The notes beneath the pieces were generated by a model. It was not told the DNA's origin. It searched no databases and saw nothing but the letters and a program-made list of their open reading frames with translations. A stretch of 37,968 nt of DNA from Eubacterium sp. GTDB taxonomy: Bacteria > Bacillota > Clostridia > Lachnospirales > Lachnospiraceae. The stretch covers positions 1 through 37,968 of the forward strand of contig JAGCPW010000008.1 in the NCBI GenBank assembly GCA_017965495.1, given 5' to 3'. Made by a program: the position numbers and the translations under genes. Below are positions 26,265 through 33,336 of this stretch, in pieces; within the stretch, counting starts at the first letter, position 1; every line of letters starts with the position of its first letter.

Positions 26265-26621
26265 ATGGATAACAGCAGAGAAGGTTACAAATTTGAAAAG
26301 ATGTCTAGTTGGTGGATTAAACTATTAGCGATTATTTTTGGATTGTTCGAAATTATAAGTATTGTTTTAGGGGTTGTTTATATTATTGTAAATAAAGAAA
26401 TTTTTCAAAAGATTCTTGAAATGGAAAATGGAAAGATGATTGTATTAATAGCTGTTATTTGTTTAATAATACATGTATTAATTGCATTTATGTTCATATT
26501 CACTATATATAGGGTTGGAGAATTAACAGATGAGCGAAATGTCTTGAGAGAAGAAATAGAAAATATAGATTACGACATTGACAAAATAGAAACAAAAGTA
26601 ATTAAACATAGATATAACTAA
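26265..26621 (+). CDS. Small two-helix membrane protein of unknown function
   Basis: A 118-residue protein with two membrane segments (about residues 17-42 and 62-86) and a C-terminal coiled-coil-like helix rich in Glu, Asp and Lys (ELTDERNVLREEIENIDYDID). I recognise no family. The ATG at 26265 has AGGAGG and it lies 18 bases after the kinase-like gene, so it probably ends that operon. No terminator hairpin is evident before the rnpB promoter. Topology is likely both ends inside, with the coiled coil in the cytoplasm; this is inferred from the hydrophobicity pattern. Confidence 0.75.
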   Translation: MDNSREGYKFEKMSSWWIKLLAIIFGLFEIISIVLGVVYIIVNKEIFQKILEMENGKMIVLIAVICLIIHVLIAFMFIFTIYRVGELTDERNVLREEIENIDYDIDKIETKVIKHRYN

Positions 26622-26648
26622 AAAGTGGAATAATTTAGAGAAATGTAT

Positions 26649-26654
26649 TATAAT
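26649..26654 (+). promoter_or_regulatory. -10 box of the rnpB promoter
   Basis: TATAAT at 26649-26654; the -35 position (about 26626-26631) is poor. Transcription would begin roughly 25 bases before the mature RNase P RNA. Confidence 0.55.
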
Positions 26655-26687
26655 ACGTTTCCAAATTCATTTAGAATAAAATGAATT

Positions 26688-27012
26688 GAGTAAAGTGGAT
26701 GATCGCGTGTGTTTCACACGAGGAAAGTCCGGGCTTCAAAGGGCAGGATGCCAGTTAACGGCTGGTAGAGGTGACTCTCAGGAAAGTGCAACAGAAAGTA
26801 TACCGCCACTTTGTGGTAAGGGTGAAATGGCAGGGTAAGAGCCTACCGCGCTGATGGTAACATCAGTGGCAGTGTAAACCCCATCCGAAGCAAGACCGAG
26901 CAGGAATCATATAGTTGCCCGCTAGATTCCGGGTAGGTTGCTTGAGCGTATAGGTGACTATGCGCCTAGATAGATGATCATCCTAGACAGAACCCGGCTT
27001 ATAGCTTTACTC
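26688..27012 (+). ncRNA. rnpB: RNase P RNA, type A-like
   Basis: The catalytic RNA of RNase P, about 325 bases, which removes the 5' leaders of pre-tRNAs. The P1 helix pairs GAGTAAAG (26688-26695) with CTTTACTC (27005-27012). Conserved cores are GAGGAAAGTCCGGGCT near the 5' end, the ACAGAAA and GGTAAGAG segments, and the 3' AGACAGAACCCGGCTTA block. GGGTAGGTTGCTTGAGC and CCTAGATAGATGA match the type A architecture of E. coli more than the Bacillus type B. A terminator follows at once. The ends are set from P1 pairing and could be off by a few bases. Confidence 0.96.
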
Positions 27013-27016
27013 ATAA

Positions 27017-27043
27017 AAAAGAATCTTTTGAGATTCTTTTTTT
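27017..27043. terminator. Bidirectional terminator between rnpB and the purine nucleoside phosphorylase gene
   Basis: AAAAGAATCT (27017-27026) pairs with AGATTCTTTT (27031-27040) around a TTTG loop, with T run on the plus strand and A run before it. It can end rnpB and the convergent minus-strand gene whose stop is at 27046. Confidence 0.92.
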
Positions 27044-27045
27044 AT

Positions 27046-27873
27046 TTAAAAATCGTTTTCTTTTATAAACTTAACTAATATCTCATTAACCTTATCTGAC
27101 ATGGAAGCCACAGTAGCCACCACTTCATCATCGTTAAGTGGTCCAATGTTCATATCAGCAGCTTTATTAGCTATACAACTAAGACCTATTGTCCTGAAAC
27201 CACAATGCTTAGCAGCTATGGCTTCAGCAGTAGTGCTCATTCCAACAGCATCAGCTCCCATAGTTCTAAAAGCTCTAATCTCAGCAGGTGATTCATAATT
27301 AGGGCCGCAAGCTTGTATATAAACACCAGATTCTATTTTGTATTGTAAACTACCTGCTGTTTTGATTAGGTTATCAGTTAATTCTTTATCATAAATGTAT
27401 GTCATATCAGGGAATCTAGTTCCAAGTTCTGTAACATCTTCACCAGCTAAAGGGGAAGGAACGAAACTAGATATTTGATCGGTAATAGCCATTATAGTAC
27501 CTGCATCATAATGTACATTAATAGCTCCAGCTGCATTAGTGATGATAAGAGTTTTAGCACCGAGCATTCTAGCCACTCTAACTGGAGCGACCACATCGTT
27601 CATATCATAGCCTTCATAGTAGTGGAGTCTTCCTTGTAAAACAACTACATTGGTATCGTCAATTGTGCCAAACACATACCTACCTCTATGAGCAGCATTA
27701 GTACAAACAGGATGCTCAGGTATCTTTCTATATCCGCGCTCGACTGGATTCTCTAGGCTATCTACAAATGCATCTAAGCCACTACCTAGAACTACAGCCA
27801 CATCAGGTATCATATCTGTTTTTTCTCTTATAGATTCAATATAACCTTCAAGTTTCTTATATTCTTGACTCAT
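27046..27873 (-). CDS. Purine nucleoside phosphorylase (PNP-I, trimeric type)
   Basis: A 275-residue cytoplasmic phosphorylase that splits purine nucleosides into base and ribose-1-phosphate for salvage. Landmarks: VVLGSGLDAF (phosphate loop), HRGRYVFGTID, VVLQGRLHYYEGY, NAAGAI, and the signature GPNYESPAEIRAFRTMGADAVGMST with substrate Glu and Met. It fits the punA/deoD-like low-molecular-mass family. The frame extends to 27906, but the ATG at 27873 has GAGG upstream and gives the usual N-terminus. It is convergent to rnpB and divergent from pyrB, so pairing with pyrimidine synthesis may be coincidental. Substrate range (inosine/guanosine versus adenosine) cannot be read from the sequence alone. 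Confidence 0.94.
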   Translation of the reverse strand: MSQEYKKLEGYIESIREKTDMIPDVAVVLGSGLDAFVDSLENPVERGYRKIPEHPVCTNAAHRGRYVFGTIDDTNVVVLQGRLHYYEGYDMNDVVAPVRVARMLGAKTLIITNAAGAINVHYDAGTIMAITDQISSFVPSPLAGEDVTELGTRFPDMTYIYDKELTDNLIKTAGSLQYKIESGVYIQACGPNYESPAEIRAFRTMGADAVGMSTTAEAIAAKHCGFRTIGLSCIANKAADMNIGPLNDDEVVATVASMSDKVNEILVKFIKENDF

Positions 27874-27896
27874 AATCCGTACCTCACTTATAAAAT

Positions 27897-27902
27897 ATTT
27901 TA
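27897..27902 (-). promoter_or_regulatory. Possible -10 box for the purine nucleoside phosphorylase gene
   Basis: Read on the minus strand, TGGTAAAAT forms an extended -10 (TAAAAT). No good -35 is seen. Confidence 0.4.
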
Positions 27903-27923
27903 CCATATCTTAAGAAAAACTGC

Positions 27924-27952
27924 TTGAATTATTAGCCCTGATAATGTATCAT
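27924..27952 (+). promoter_or_regulatory. Predicted pyrB promoter
   Basis: TTGAAT (27924-27929) and TATCAT (27947-27952) have 17-base spacing. The start site would be near 27959, just before a hairpin-rich leader. Confidence 0.55.
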
Positions 27953-27961
27953 TTGAATAAC

Positions 27962-28015
27962 AAAAATTTGCGACCCAAATTTTTTTTGCCCATTTTTAGG
28001 CAAATTGAAAAATGG
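27962..28015 (+). promoter_or_regulatory. pyrBI leader with competing hairpins
   Basis: Three possible stems: AAAAATTTG (27962-27970) with CAAATTTTT (27976-27984) followed by more T, resembling an AT-rich terminator; TTTGCC (27985-27990) with GGCAAA (27999-28004); and CCATTTTT (27990-27997) with AAAAATGG (28008-28015), which would cover the first bases of the ribosome-binding site. The last two exclude each other. No PyrR-binding consensus was recognised. A regulatory role is inferred. Confidence 0.45.
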
Positions 28016-28023
28016 AGGTAACA

Positions 28024-28938
28024 ATGAGACATTTACTTAGTCCTTTGGATATGTCAGTGGAAGAGTTGGACAGCTTGTTTGACTTGGCCAATGACATTGA
28101 AAACAATCCAGACAAGTACAAAGATGCATGTCGAAACAAGAAGATAGCTACATTGTTCTATGAACCAAGTACTAGAACAAGACTTAGTTTTGAGGCAGCT
28201 ATGATTAACCTTGGTGGACAGGTGTTAGGTTTTTCTGAGGCAGCATCTAGTTCAGCAGCAAAGGGAGAGAGTTTAGCAGATACTATTAAAGTGGTTTCAT
28301 GCTATGCAGATATCTGCGCTATGCGTCATCCGAAAGAAGGTTCAGCGCTAGTAGCTGCTAACAATGCAAACATTCCTGTTATTAATGCAGGAGACGGTGG
28401 ACATCAGCATCCAACACAGACTCTTACAGACTTGCTAACTATTAGAAGTCTTAAAGGAAAACTTGGCGGATTCACAATTGGTCTTTGCGGAGATTTGAAG
28501 TTTGGACGTACAGTTCACTCACTTATAAATGCTTTGCTAAGATATGATGATGTTAAGTTCGTGCTTATATCACCTGAAGAGTTAAAAGTTCCAGATTATA
28601 TTCGCGAAGCAATAGAAGAAGCAGGCTGCGAATATGAAGAGGTTACAAAACTTGATGATGTAATGGGAGAGTTAGATATCCTTTACATGACAAGAGTTCA
28701 GCGTGAAAGATTCTTTAACGAAGAAGACTATATTAGATTAAAAGATAGTTTCATTTTAACAAAGGAAAAGATGAAAGAAGCAAGAGAAGATATGCTTGTT
28801 CTTCATCCTTTGCCTAGGGTAAATGAGATTTCAGTAAAAGTAGATAAAGATCCAAGAGCGGTTTATTTTAAACAGGCACAGTATGGTGTGTATGTAAGAA
28901 TGGCTCTAATCCTTAAACTTATGGAGGTGGAAGTATGA
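28024..28938 (+). CDS. pyrB: Aspartate carbamoyltransferase catalytic subunit
   Basis: A 304-residue ATCase catalytic chain, joining carbamoyl phosphate to aspartate in the first committed step of pyrimidine synthesis. It contains the carbamoyl-phosphate motif STRTRLSFE, the HPTQTLTDL motif, MTRVQRERF, and HPLPRVNEI near the end. The length is normal. ATG at 28012 is also in frame but lies within the ribosome-binding site; ATG 28024 follows GGAGG (28014-28018) and gives the typical [15 protein letters not shown] start. pyrI overlaps its stop by four bases, so the E. coli-type catalytic/regulatory complex is expected. The leader upstream may control expression. Confidence 0.97.
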   Translation: MRHLLSPLDMSVEELDSLFDLANDIENNPDKYKDACRNKKIATLFYEPSTRTRLSFEAAMINLGGQVLGFSEAASSSAAKGESLADTIKVVSCYADICAMRHPKEGSALVAANNANIPVINAGDGGHQHPTQTLTDLLTIRSLKGKLGGFTIGLCGDLKFGRTVHSLINALLRYDDVKFVLISPEELKVPDYIREAIEEAGCEYEEVTKLDDVMGELDILYMTRVQRERFFNEEDYIRLKDSFILTKEKMKEAREDMLVLHPLPRVNEISVKVDKDPRAVYFKQAQYGVYVRMALILKLMEVEV

Positions 28939-29393
28939 TTAATGTAGATCAGATTAACAATGGTTTTGTACTAGACCACATCCAGGCAGGAAGAGCAATG
29001 GCTATTTATCATTATCTAAATCTTGATGATTTGGATTGTTCGATTGCCATTATTAAAAACGCAAAAAGTCAAAAGATGGGCCGTAAGGACATTATAAAAG
29101 TAGAGGGACCACTTGATATTGTGGACTTTGATGTTTTAGGATTTATAGATCACAATATTACAGTTGATATTATTGAAGATGGTAAGTTAGTTGAAAAAAG
29201 AGTATTGAAACTACCTGAAAAGATTACTAATGTACTACATTGTAAGAACCCAAGATGTATTACATCAATTGAACAGGAACTCAAGCATGTCTTTGTTTTG
29301 ACCGACAAAGAAAAAGGCTTATACAGATGTCAGTACTGCGACGAGCAGCAAGGACGTCTATGGGAAAAGATTAAAAAGTTAGAAGAATTATAA
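28935..29393 (+). CDS. pyrI: Aspartate carbamoyltransferase regulatory subunit
   Basis: A 152-residue PyrI, which binds nucleotide effectors and gives ATCase its allosteric control. The N-terminal nucleotide-binding domain includes [21 protein letters not shown] and the [15 protein letters not shown] block. The C-terminal zinc domain has four cysteines, CKNPRC ... CQYC. The start ATGA overlaps the pyrB stop, with GGAGG inside pyrB, so the two are translationally coupled. PyrI is absent from Bacillus but found in a number of Clostridia. A terminator follows within a few bases. Confidence 0.96.
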   Translation: MINVDQINNGFVLDHIQAGRAMAIYHYLNLDDLDCSIAIIKNAKSQKMGRKDIIKVEGPLDIVDFDVLGFIDHNITVDIIEDGKLVEKRVLKLPEKITNVLHCKNPRCITSIEQELKHVFVLTDKEKGLYRCQYCDEQQGRLWEKIKKLEEL

Positions 29394-29396
29394 AAT

Positions 29397-29430
29397 AAAA
29401 AGATATATGGATTCGTCTGTATATCTTTTT
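29397..29430 (+). terminator. Intrinsic terminator after pyrI
   Basis: A AAAAGATATA arm (ending 29407) pairs with TATATCTTTT (from 29420) and ends in five T. It stops 14 bases before the next ATG, so that gene's promoter is unclear. Confidence 0.82.
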
Positions 29431-29443
29431 GTGTGGAGGAACA

Positions 29444-30202
29444 ATGAAACCAGTAGAAAATTATAAACCAAGATTTCACCATTTCGTATGGTTGTTTATT
29501 GTAGGATGCGTTTTGGGCGTGGTAGTGGAAGGATTCTTTTCGTTATTTGACTTAGGAGCATGGGAAAGCCACGTAACATTTTTATGGGGCCATCTAAACA
29601 TCGTTTATGGAGCAGGTGCATGTCTTACATATGTAGTTGCAAACTCTTTAAGAAAAAGCAATATTTTCATAGAGTTTGTTGTATTTATGATTCTAGCATC
29701 TGTTGTTGAGTGGATAGCAGGCTACATAGAAGAAGTAGTTTTGAATTCCACATCTTGGAATTATGGTGCTCTCGGATATCTAACCATTGCTAAATACATT
29801 AGTATTCCATTCAGTATTGCTTGGGGTATTTTAGGAGTATTGTTTATTAAATTTGTACTTCCTTTGCTTCAGAGACTCTTTATGAAAATGAATGGAAAAG
29901 GCTGGGTGATTGTAGCTTGGATTATTACAGCGTTTATGATAGTAAACTTTGTACTAAGTATGTATTCATTCTACAGATGGGGTGACAGAGAAACTTGCTA
30001 TACAGAGAAACAGTTCAAGGAATATGTAATTAAAAATCCTAATGACGTGAAAGGTTTTAGAAAGGTGAATGTACCACACAGAAAACCTGTATATGTTAAA
30101 GATAAAAAACCGACTAATGATATCGATAAATTCTTTGACAAAACGTGGGATGATGAGTTTATGCATAACAGATATATGGAATGGGTAATTAATTCTAAAT
30201 AA
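29444..30202 (+). CDS. Putative ABC-transporter type IV (CmpB-like) membrane protein
   Basis: A 252-residue membrane protein with about five hydrophobic segments (about residues 11-33, 45-67, 75-97, 112-140 and 155-178) and a hydrophilic C-terminal tail of about 65 residues. FVWLFIVGCVLGVVVEGFF, WGHLNIVYGAGACL and VVEWIAGYIEEVV match the PF06541 family (CmpB, putative ABC-transporter type IV), common in Firmicutes with no proven function. No ATPase gene is adjacent. The ATG at 29444 has GGAGGA and lies just after the pyrI terminator, so it may depend on read-through. The long charged tail after the last segment is more than many family members carry, as far as I recall. Confidence 0.8.
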   Translation: MKPVENYKPRFHHFVWLFIVGCVLGVVVEGFFSLFDLGAWESHVTFLWGHLNIVYGAGACLTYVVANSLRKSNIFIEFVVFMILASVVEWIAGYIEEVVLNSTSWNYGALGYLTIAKYISIPFSIAWGILGVLFIKFVLPLLQRLFMKMNGKGWVIVAWIITAFMIVNFVLSMYSFYRWGDRETCYTEKQFKEYVIKNPNDVKGFRKVNVPHRKPVYVKDKKPTNDIDKFFDKTWDDEFMHNRYMEWVINSK

Positions 30203-30204
30203 AG

Positions 30205-30234
30205 AAAAAGCAGTATCGATTGATACTGCTTTTT
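30205..30234. terminator. Bidirectional terminator between convergent genes
   Basis: A perfect 13-bp stem, AAAAAGCAGTATC (30205-30217) with GATACTGCTTTTT (30222-30234) and loop GATT, serves both the plus-strand CmpB-like gene and the minus-strand CorC-type gene. Confidence 0.93.
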
Positions 30235-30236
30235 AA

Positions 30237-31517
30237 TTACTCATTTTCTTCAGTTTCTTTTTTCTTCGGTATGACATCGACCGCCACAGACTCAACTCTG
30301 TTTGAATCCATATCGATAACAGTTAATTTACAATTATCTATCTTAACTACATCACCTGTTTTTGGGATTCGCTCAAGCTGTTCGATAATCAAACCGCCTA
30401 CTGATTCATAGTGGTCTGAATCTATATCAGTTCCTAGTTCTTCGTTGAAGTCATCAAGGTTAACCGAACCATCTACTTTATATCTGTGTTCGCCCACCTT
30501 TTGAATACCTTCTTCTTCGGCGGCATCAAATTCATCTCTCATATCGCCCACTATCTCTTCTAAGATATCCTCAAGAGTAATCATACCGTCCACCTGACCG
30601 TATTCATCTAGGACGATACACATTCCTGATTCATCCTCTTTCATCTCGAATAGAAGATCATTAATCTCCTTAGTAGCGATAGTGTAGAATGGATCACGCA
30701 TCATTTCTGATATGTCAAATTCTTCACCGCTTATATGATTTACAATCAAATCCTTTATATTTACAATTCCGACTATATTATCAGAACTATCTTTATATAC
30801 AGGCATACGAGTAAATTTATTTTCTTTAACTATATCCAAAAATTCTTCGTATGTGGTGTCGATTGAAACCATTACAATATCAACCTTTGGAATCATTATA
30901 TCTTTAGCTTTAGTGTCTCCAAAGTCAAAGACATTGTTGATAATATCAACTTCCTCAGACTCCAAAATACCTTCTTCTTCAGTAACATCCATGATAGTGC
31001 GAAGTTCGCCTTCAGTTATCTTCTTAGAGTTTAGATTAATCTTTACTCTGAAAATCTTTAAGAAAATAGTAGAAATAAAGTTTAAAATGAAGATAACAGG
31101 AGTGAGTACAGTCATTAAAAAATTGATAGGCTTCGCATATCTTAGAGACATACCCTCAGCGTGCATACTTGCAATTGTTTTAGGTATTATTTCTCCATAA
31201 ATGATAATAATAAGAGTTAAAATACCAACACCTACACTTACAGGAATGTTTTTGGTGACATGCTCTGTAAAGATAGTAGCTACCGAAGAAGCAGTGATGT
31301 TAACGATATTGTTACCTATAAGTATAGTTGTTAACATTTTTCTGTTATCTTGTAGGATTTTGCTTAAACGAATAGCTTTTTTATTGCCTTGATCTACTAG
31401 CATTCTAACTCTCATATGATTAACAGTAGTAAGAGCTGTTTCTGCTGATGAGAAAAAGGCTGATAATAGTAATAAAATAAATAAAATACATAGCATCGCT
31501 ATGTTAATCGGGTCCAT
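30237..31517 (-). CDS. CNNM/CorC-type membrane protein with CBS domains
   Basis: A 426-residue protein of the hemolysin C/CorC family. Residues about 1-185 form the DUF21 (CNNM) membrane domain with roughly three to four segments, including SAFFSSAETALTTVNHMR. A CBS pair follows (about 205-325; IMIPKVDIVMVSIDTTYEEF, VGIVNIKDLIV, VLDEYGQVDGMITLEDILEEIVGD). The C-terminal CorC_HlyC domain (about 340-415) includes HRYKVDGSVNLDDFNE. Members are linked to magnesium or cobalt efflux/homeostasis, while the old name hemolysin is misleading. The start has an excellent AGGAGG. It stands alone between two terminator or promoter regions. Ion specificity is inferred. Confidence 0.92.
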   Translation of the reverse strand: MDPINIAMLCILFILLLLSAFFSSAETALTTVNHMRVRMLVDQGNKKAIRLSKILQDNRKMLTTILIGNNIVNITASSVATIFTEHVTKNIPVSVGVGILTLIIIIYGEIIPKTIASMHAEGMSLRYAKPINFLMTVLTPVIFILNFISTIFLKIFRVKINLNSKKITEGELRTIMDVTEEEGILESEEVDIINNVFDFGDTKAKDIMIPKVDIVMVSIDTTYEEFLDIVKENKFTRMPVYKDSSDNIVGIVNIKDLIVNHISGEEFDISEMMRDPFYTIATKEINDLLFEMKEDESGMCIVLDEYGQVDGMITLEDILEEIVGDMRDEFDAAEEEGIQKVGEHRYKVDGSVNLDDFNEELGTDIDSDHYESVGGLIIEQLERIPKTGDVVKIDNCKLTVIDMDSNRVESVAVDVIPKKKETEENE

Positions 31518-31539
31518 ATAGACCTCCTTTTTGTGTAAT

Positions 31540-31545
31540 ATTATA
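31540..31545 (-). promoter_or_regulatory. Possible -10 box for the CNNM/CorC-type gene
   Basis: On the minus strand, TATAAT reads from 31545 to 31540, about 25 bases before the start codon; the -35 is weak. The remaining 31546-31650 holds no gene I can support. Confidence 0.45.
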
Positions 31546-31650
31546 AACCGTCCGATTTATAGAAAAGATTGTACAAAAAGGGGTAATTATTGTCAAGAAA
31601 TGAGCGCCTAAAACACCGATTAAATAACGGAAAAATGGCTTAAAAAGTGT

Positions 31651-31679
31651 TTGGAAAAAAGCCACCTTTGTGATATAAT
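31651..31679 (+). promoter_or_regulatory. Predicted promoter for the SCIFF operon
   Basis: TTGGAA (31651-31656) and consensus TATAAT (31674-31679) are 17 bases apart, with an extended TGA before the -10. The start would be near 31686, giving a leader of about 40 bases. Confidence 0.75.
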
Positions 31680-31724
31680 TTTTTAGGAACTTTTGTTTCA
31701 AAAAAAGCCGTTTTGGAGGGTATT

Positions 31725-31865
31725 ATGAAACATATTAAAACACTTACAGACAAGACATTAAACGATACAGTAAAAAAGGGTGGTTGTGGTGAGTGCCAGA
31801 CATCTTGCCAGTCAGCTTGTAAGACATCTTGCACAGTTGGAAACCAGACTTGCGAACAAAAATAA
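31725..31865 (+). CDS. SCIFF six-cysteine ranthipeptide precursor
   Basis: A 46-residue precursor starting MKHIKTLTDKTLNDTVKK and ending in a cysteine-rich core with six cysteines at 21, 24, 28, 32, 36 and 43. This is the SCIFF pattern (six cysteines in about forty-five residues), nearly universal in Clostridia and always beside a dedicated radical SAM maturase, which is found 95 bases downstream. The N-terminal half is the likely leader recognised by the maturase. Known SCIFF products carry cysteine thioether bridges to non-alpha carbons (ranthipeptides). Threonine, serine, glutamine and lysine between the cysteines are candidate acceptors. GGAGGG and a good promoter precede it. The product's role is unknown. 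Confidence 0.95.
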   Translation: MKHIKTLTDKTLNDTVKKGGCGECQTSCQSACKTSCTVGNQTCEQK

Positions 31866-31892
31866 TTATAATTAATTGAATAATAAGTATCG

Positions 31893-31923
31893 TATAACAG
31901 AGCCGTCCATCGACTCTGTTATA
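31893..31923 (+). promoter_or_regulatory. Intercistronic hairpin between SCIFF and its maturase
   Basis: A perfect 10-bp stem, TATAACAGAG (31893-31902) with CTCTGTTATA (31914-31923), encloses an 11-base loop. No T run follows, so it is not a typical terminator. It may stabilise the peptide mRNA or cause partial termination or processing, favouring many peptide copies per maturase. Confidence 0.55.
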
Positions 31924-31960
31924 GTGCGTTAATAAGCTTATTATTTTGGAGGATATTACA

Positions 31961-33319
31961 ATGATTCATCAGTATAAAAGCAATGGATTCAATATTGTAA
32001 TGGACGTAGATAGTGGTGCTGTGCATGTAGTGGACGATGTCACTTACGATGTTATTTCATTGTATGAACAAAAGAGCGCTGATGAGATTGTTGAAGCTCT
32101 AAAGGACCAGTATGATGCTGATCAGATTAAGGAATCTCTTGATGAGGTCACAGAACTAAAAGATAACGGTCAACTATTTACAGTAGATAAATATGAACCC
32201 ATCATTGATGATTTTAAACAGTATCATAAACCAGTTGTAAAAGCACTTTGCATTCATATCGCACATGATTGTAACCTTGCTTGTAAATACTGTTTTGCAG
32301 AGGAAGGTGAGTATCACGGCAGACGTGAACTAATGAGTTTTGAGACTGGAAAGAAAGCGCTAGATTTCTTGGTAGAAAATTCTGGCGACAGAGTAAATTT
32401 GGAAGTAGACTTCTTTGGCGGAGAGCCACTTATGAACTGGGATGTTGTTAAACAACTAGTAGAGTATGGTAGATCCATTGAAGAAGAGAACAATAAAAAG
32501 TTTAGATTCACACTTACTACTAACGGAGTTTTGCTAAACGATGAAGTCCAGGATTTCCTAAACAAAGAAATGGGAAATGTAGTAATAAGTCTAGATGGTC
32601 GAAAAGAAGTTAATGATAATATGAGGCCATTTAGAAACGGCAAGGGAAGTTATGATTTAATAGTACCTAAGTTTCAAAAGTTAGCAGAGAGTAGAAACCA
32701 GGAGAGCTATTACATCAGAGGTACATTTACTAGAGAGAACTTAGATTTCTCGGAAGATGTTAAACATTTTGCTGATTTAGGATTCAAACAGATATCCATT
32801 GAGCCAGTGGTAGGACCTGAGGAAGATCCATATTCTATAAGAGAACAGGATTTGCCGCAGATACTAGAGGAATATGACAAACTGGCCAAGGAATATATCA
32901 AACGACACAAAGAGGGAAATGGCTTTACATTCTTTCACTTTATGATAGATCTAAGCGGTGGCCCTTGTGTATATAAAAGACTATCAGGTTGCGGCTCGGG
33001 TACAGAGTATTTGGCGGTTACGCCTTGGGGAGATTTGTATCCATGTCATCAGTTCGTTGGGGATGAAGAATTCTTGATGGGAAATGTAGATGACGGAATC
33101 ACAAGACCTGAAGTGGCACAGAAGTTTGGAGAGTGCAACGTCTACTCCAAAGAAAAGTGCAAAGACTGTTTTGCTAAGTTTTATTGTAGCGGTGGATGTG
33201 CCGCCAATGCTTATAAGCAGAATGGTTCCATAAACACCACATACGACATTGGATGTGAAATGGAAAAGAAGAGAGTTGAATGCTCGATAATGATAAAAGC
33301 AGCGTTAGCTGAAAGCTAG
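31961..33319 (+). CDS. SCIFF radical SAM maturase (thioether-forming, SPASM)
   Basis: A 452-residue radical SAM enzyme that installs thioether links in the SCIFF peptide. The N-terminal region (about 1-95; a PqqD-like peptide-binding RRE) includes the MDVDSGAVHVVDDVTYDVISLY segment. The radical SAM motif is CNLACKYC (Cys104, Cys108, Cys111), followed by FFGGEPLMNW and LTTNG. The SPASM region has GCGSGTEYLAVTPWGDLYPCHQF and a CKDCFAKFYCSGGCAANAY block for auxiliary iron-sulfur clusters. The frame opens upstream at TTG 31946, but ATG 31961 lies 8 bases from GGAGG (31948-31952) and is preferred. It is followed 17 bases later by secDF. Confidence 0.96.
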   Translation: MIHQYKSNGFNIVMDVDSGAVHVVDDVTYDVISLYEQKSADEIVEALKDQYDADQIKESLDEVTELKDNGQLFTVDKYEPIIDDFKQYHKPVVKALCIHIAHDCNLACKYCFAEEGEYHGRRELMSFETGKKALDFLVENSGDRVNLEVDFFGGEPLMNWDVVKQLVEYGRSIEEENNKKFRFTLTTNGVLLNDEVQDFLNKEMGNVVISLDGRKEVNDNMRPFRNGKGSYDLIVPKFQKLAESRNQESYYIRGTFTRENLDFSEDVKHFADLGFKQISIEPVVGPEEDPYSIREQDLPQILEEYDKLAKEYIKRHKEGNGFTFFHFMIDLSGGPCVYKRLSGCGSGTEYLAVTPWGDLYPCHQFVGDEEFLMGNVDDGITRPEVAQKFGECNVYSKEKCKDCFAKFYCSGGCAANAYKQNGSINTTYDIGCEMEKKRVECSIMIKAALAES

Positions 33320-33336
33320 CAAGAAAGAGGTTAAAC

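Noticed and set aside
30220-31392. Plus-strand frames opposite the CNNM/CorC-type gene (30220-30411, 30853-31200, 31201-31392)
   Set aside because: Antisense shadows of a strong minus-strand gene with clear CBS and CorC domains; no ribosome-binding sites of their own.
31504-31834. Minus-strand frames across the SCIFF promoter and peptide
   Set aside because: They oppose a well-supported promoter and the SCIFF gene, show no family features, and one runs into the CNNM/CorC-type start region.
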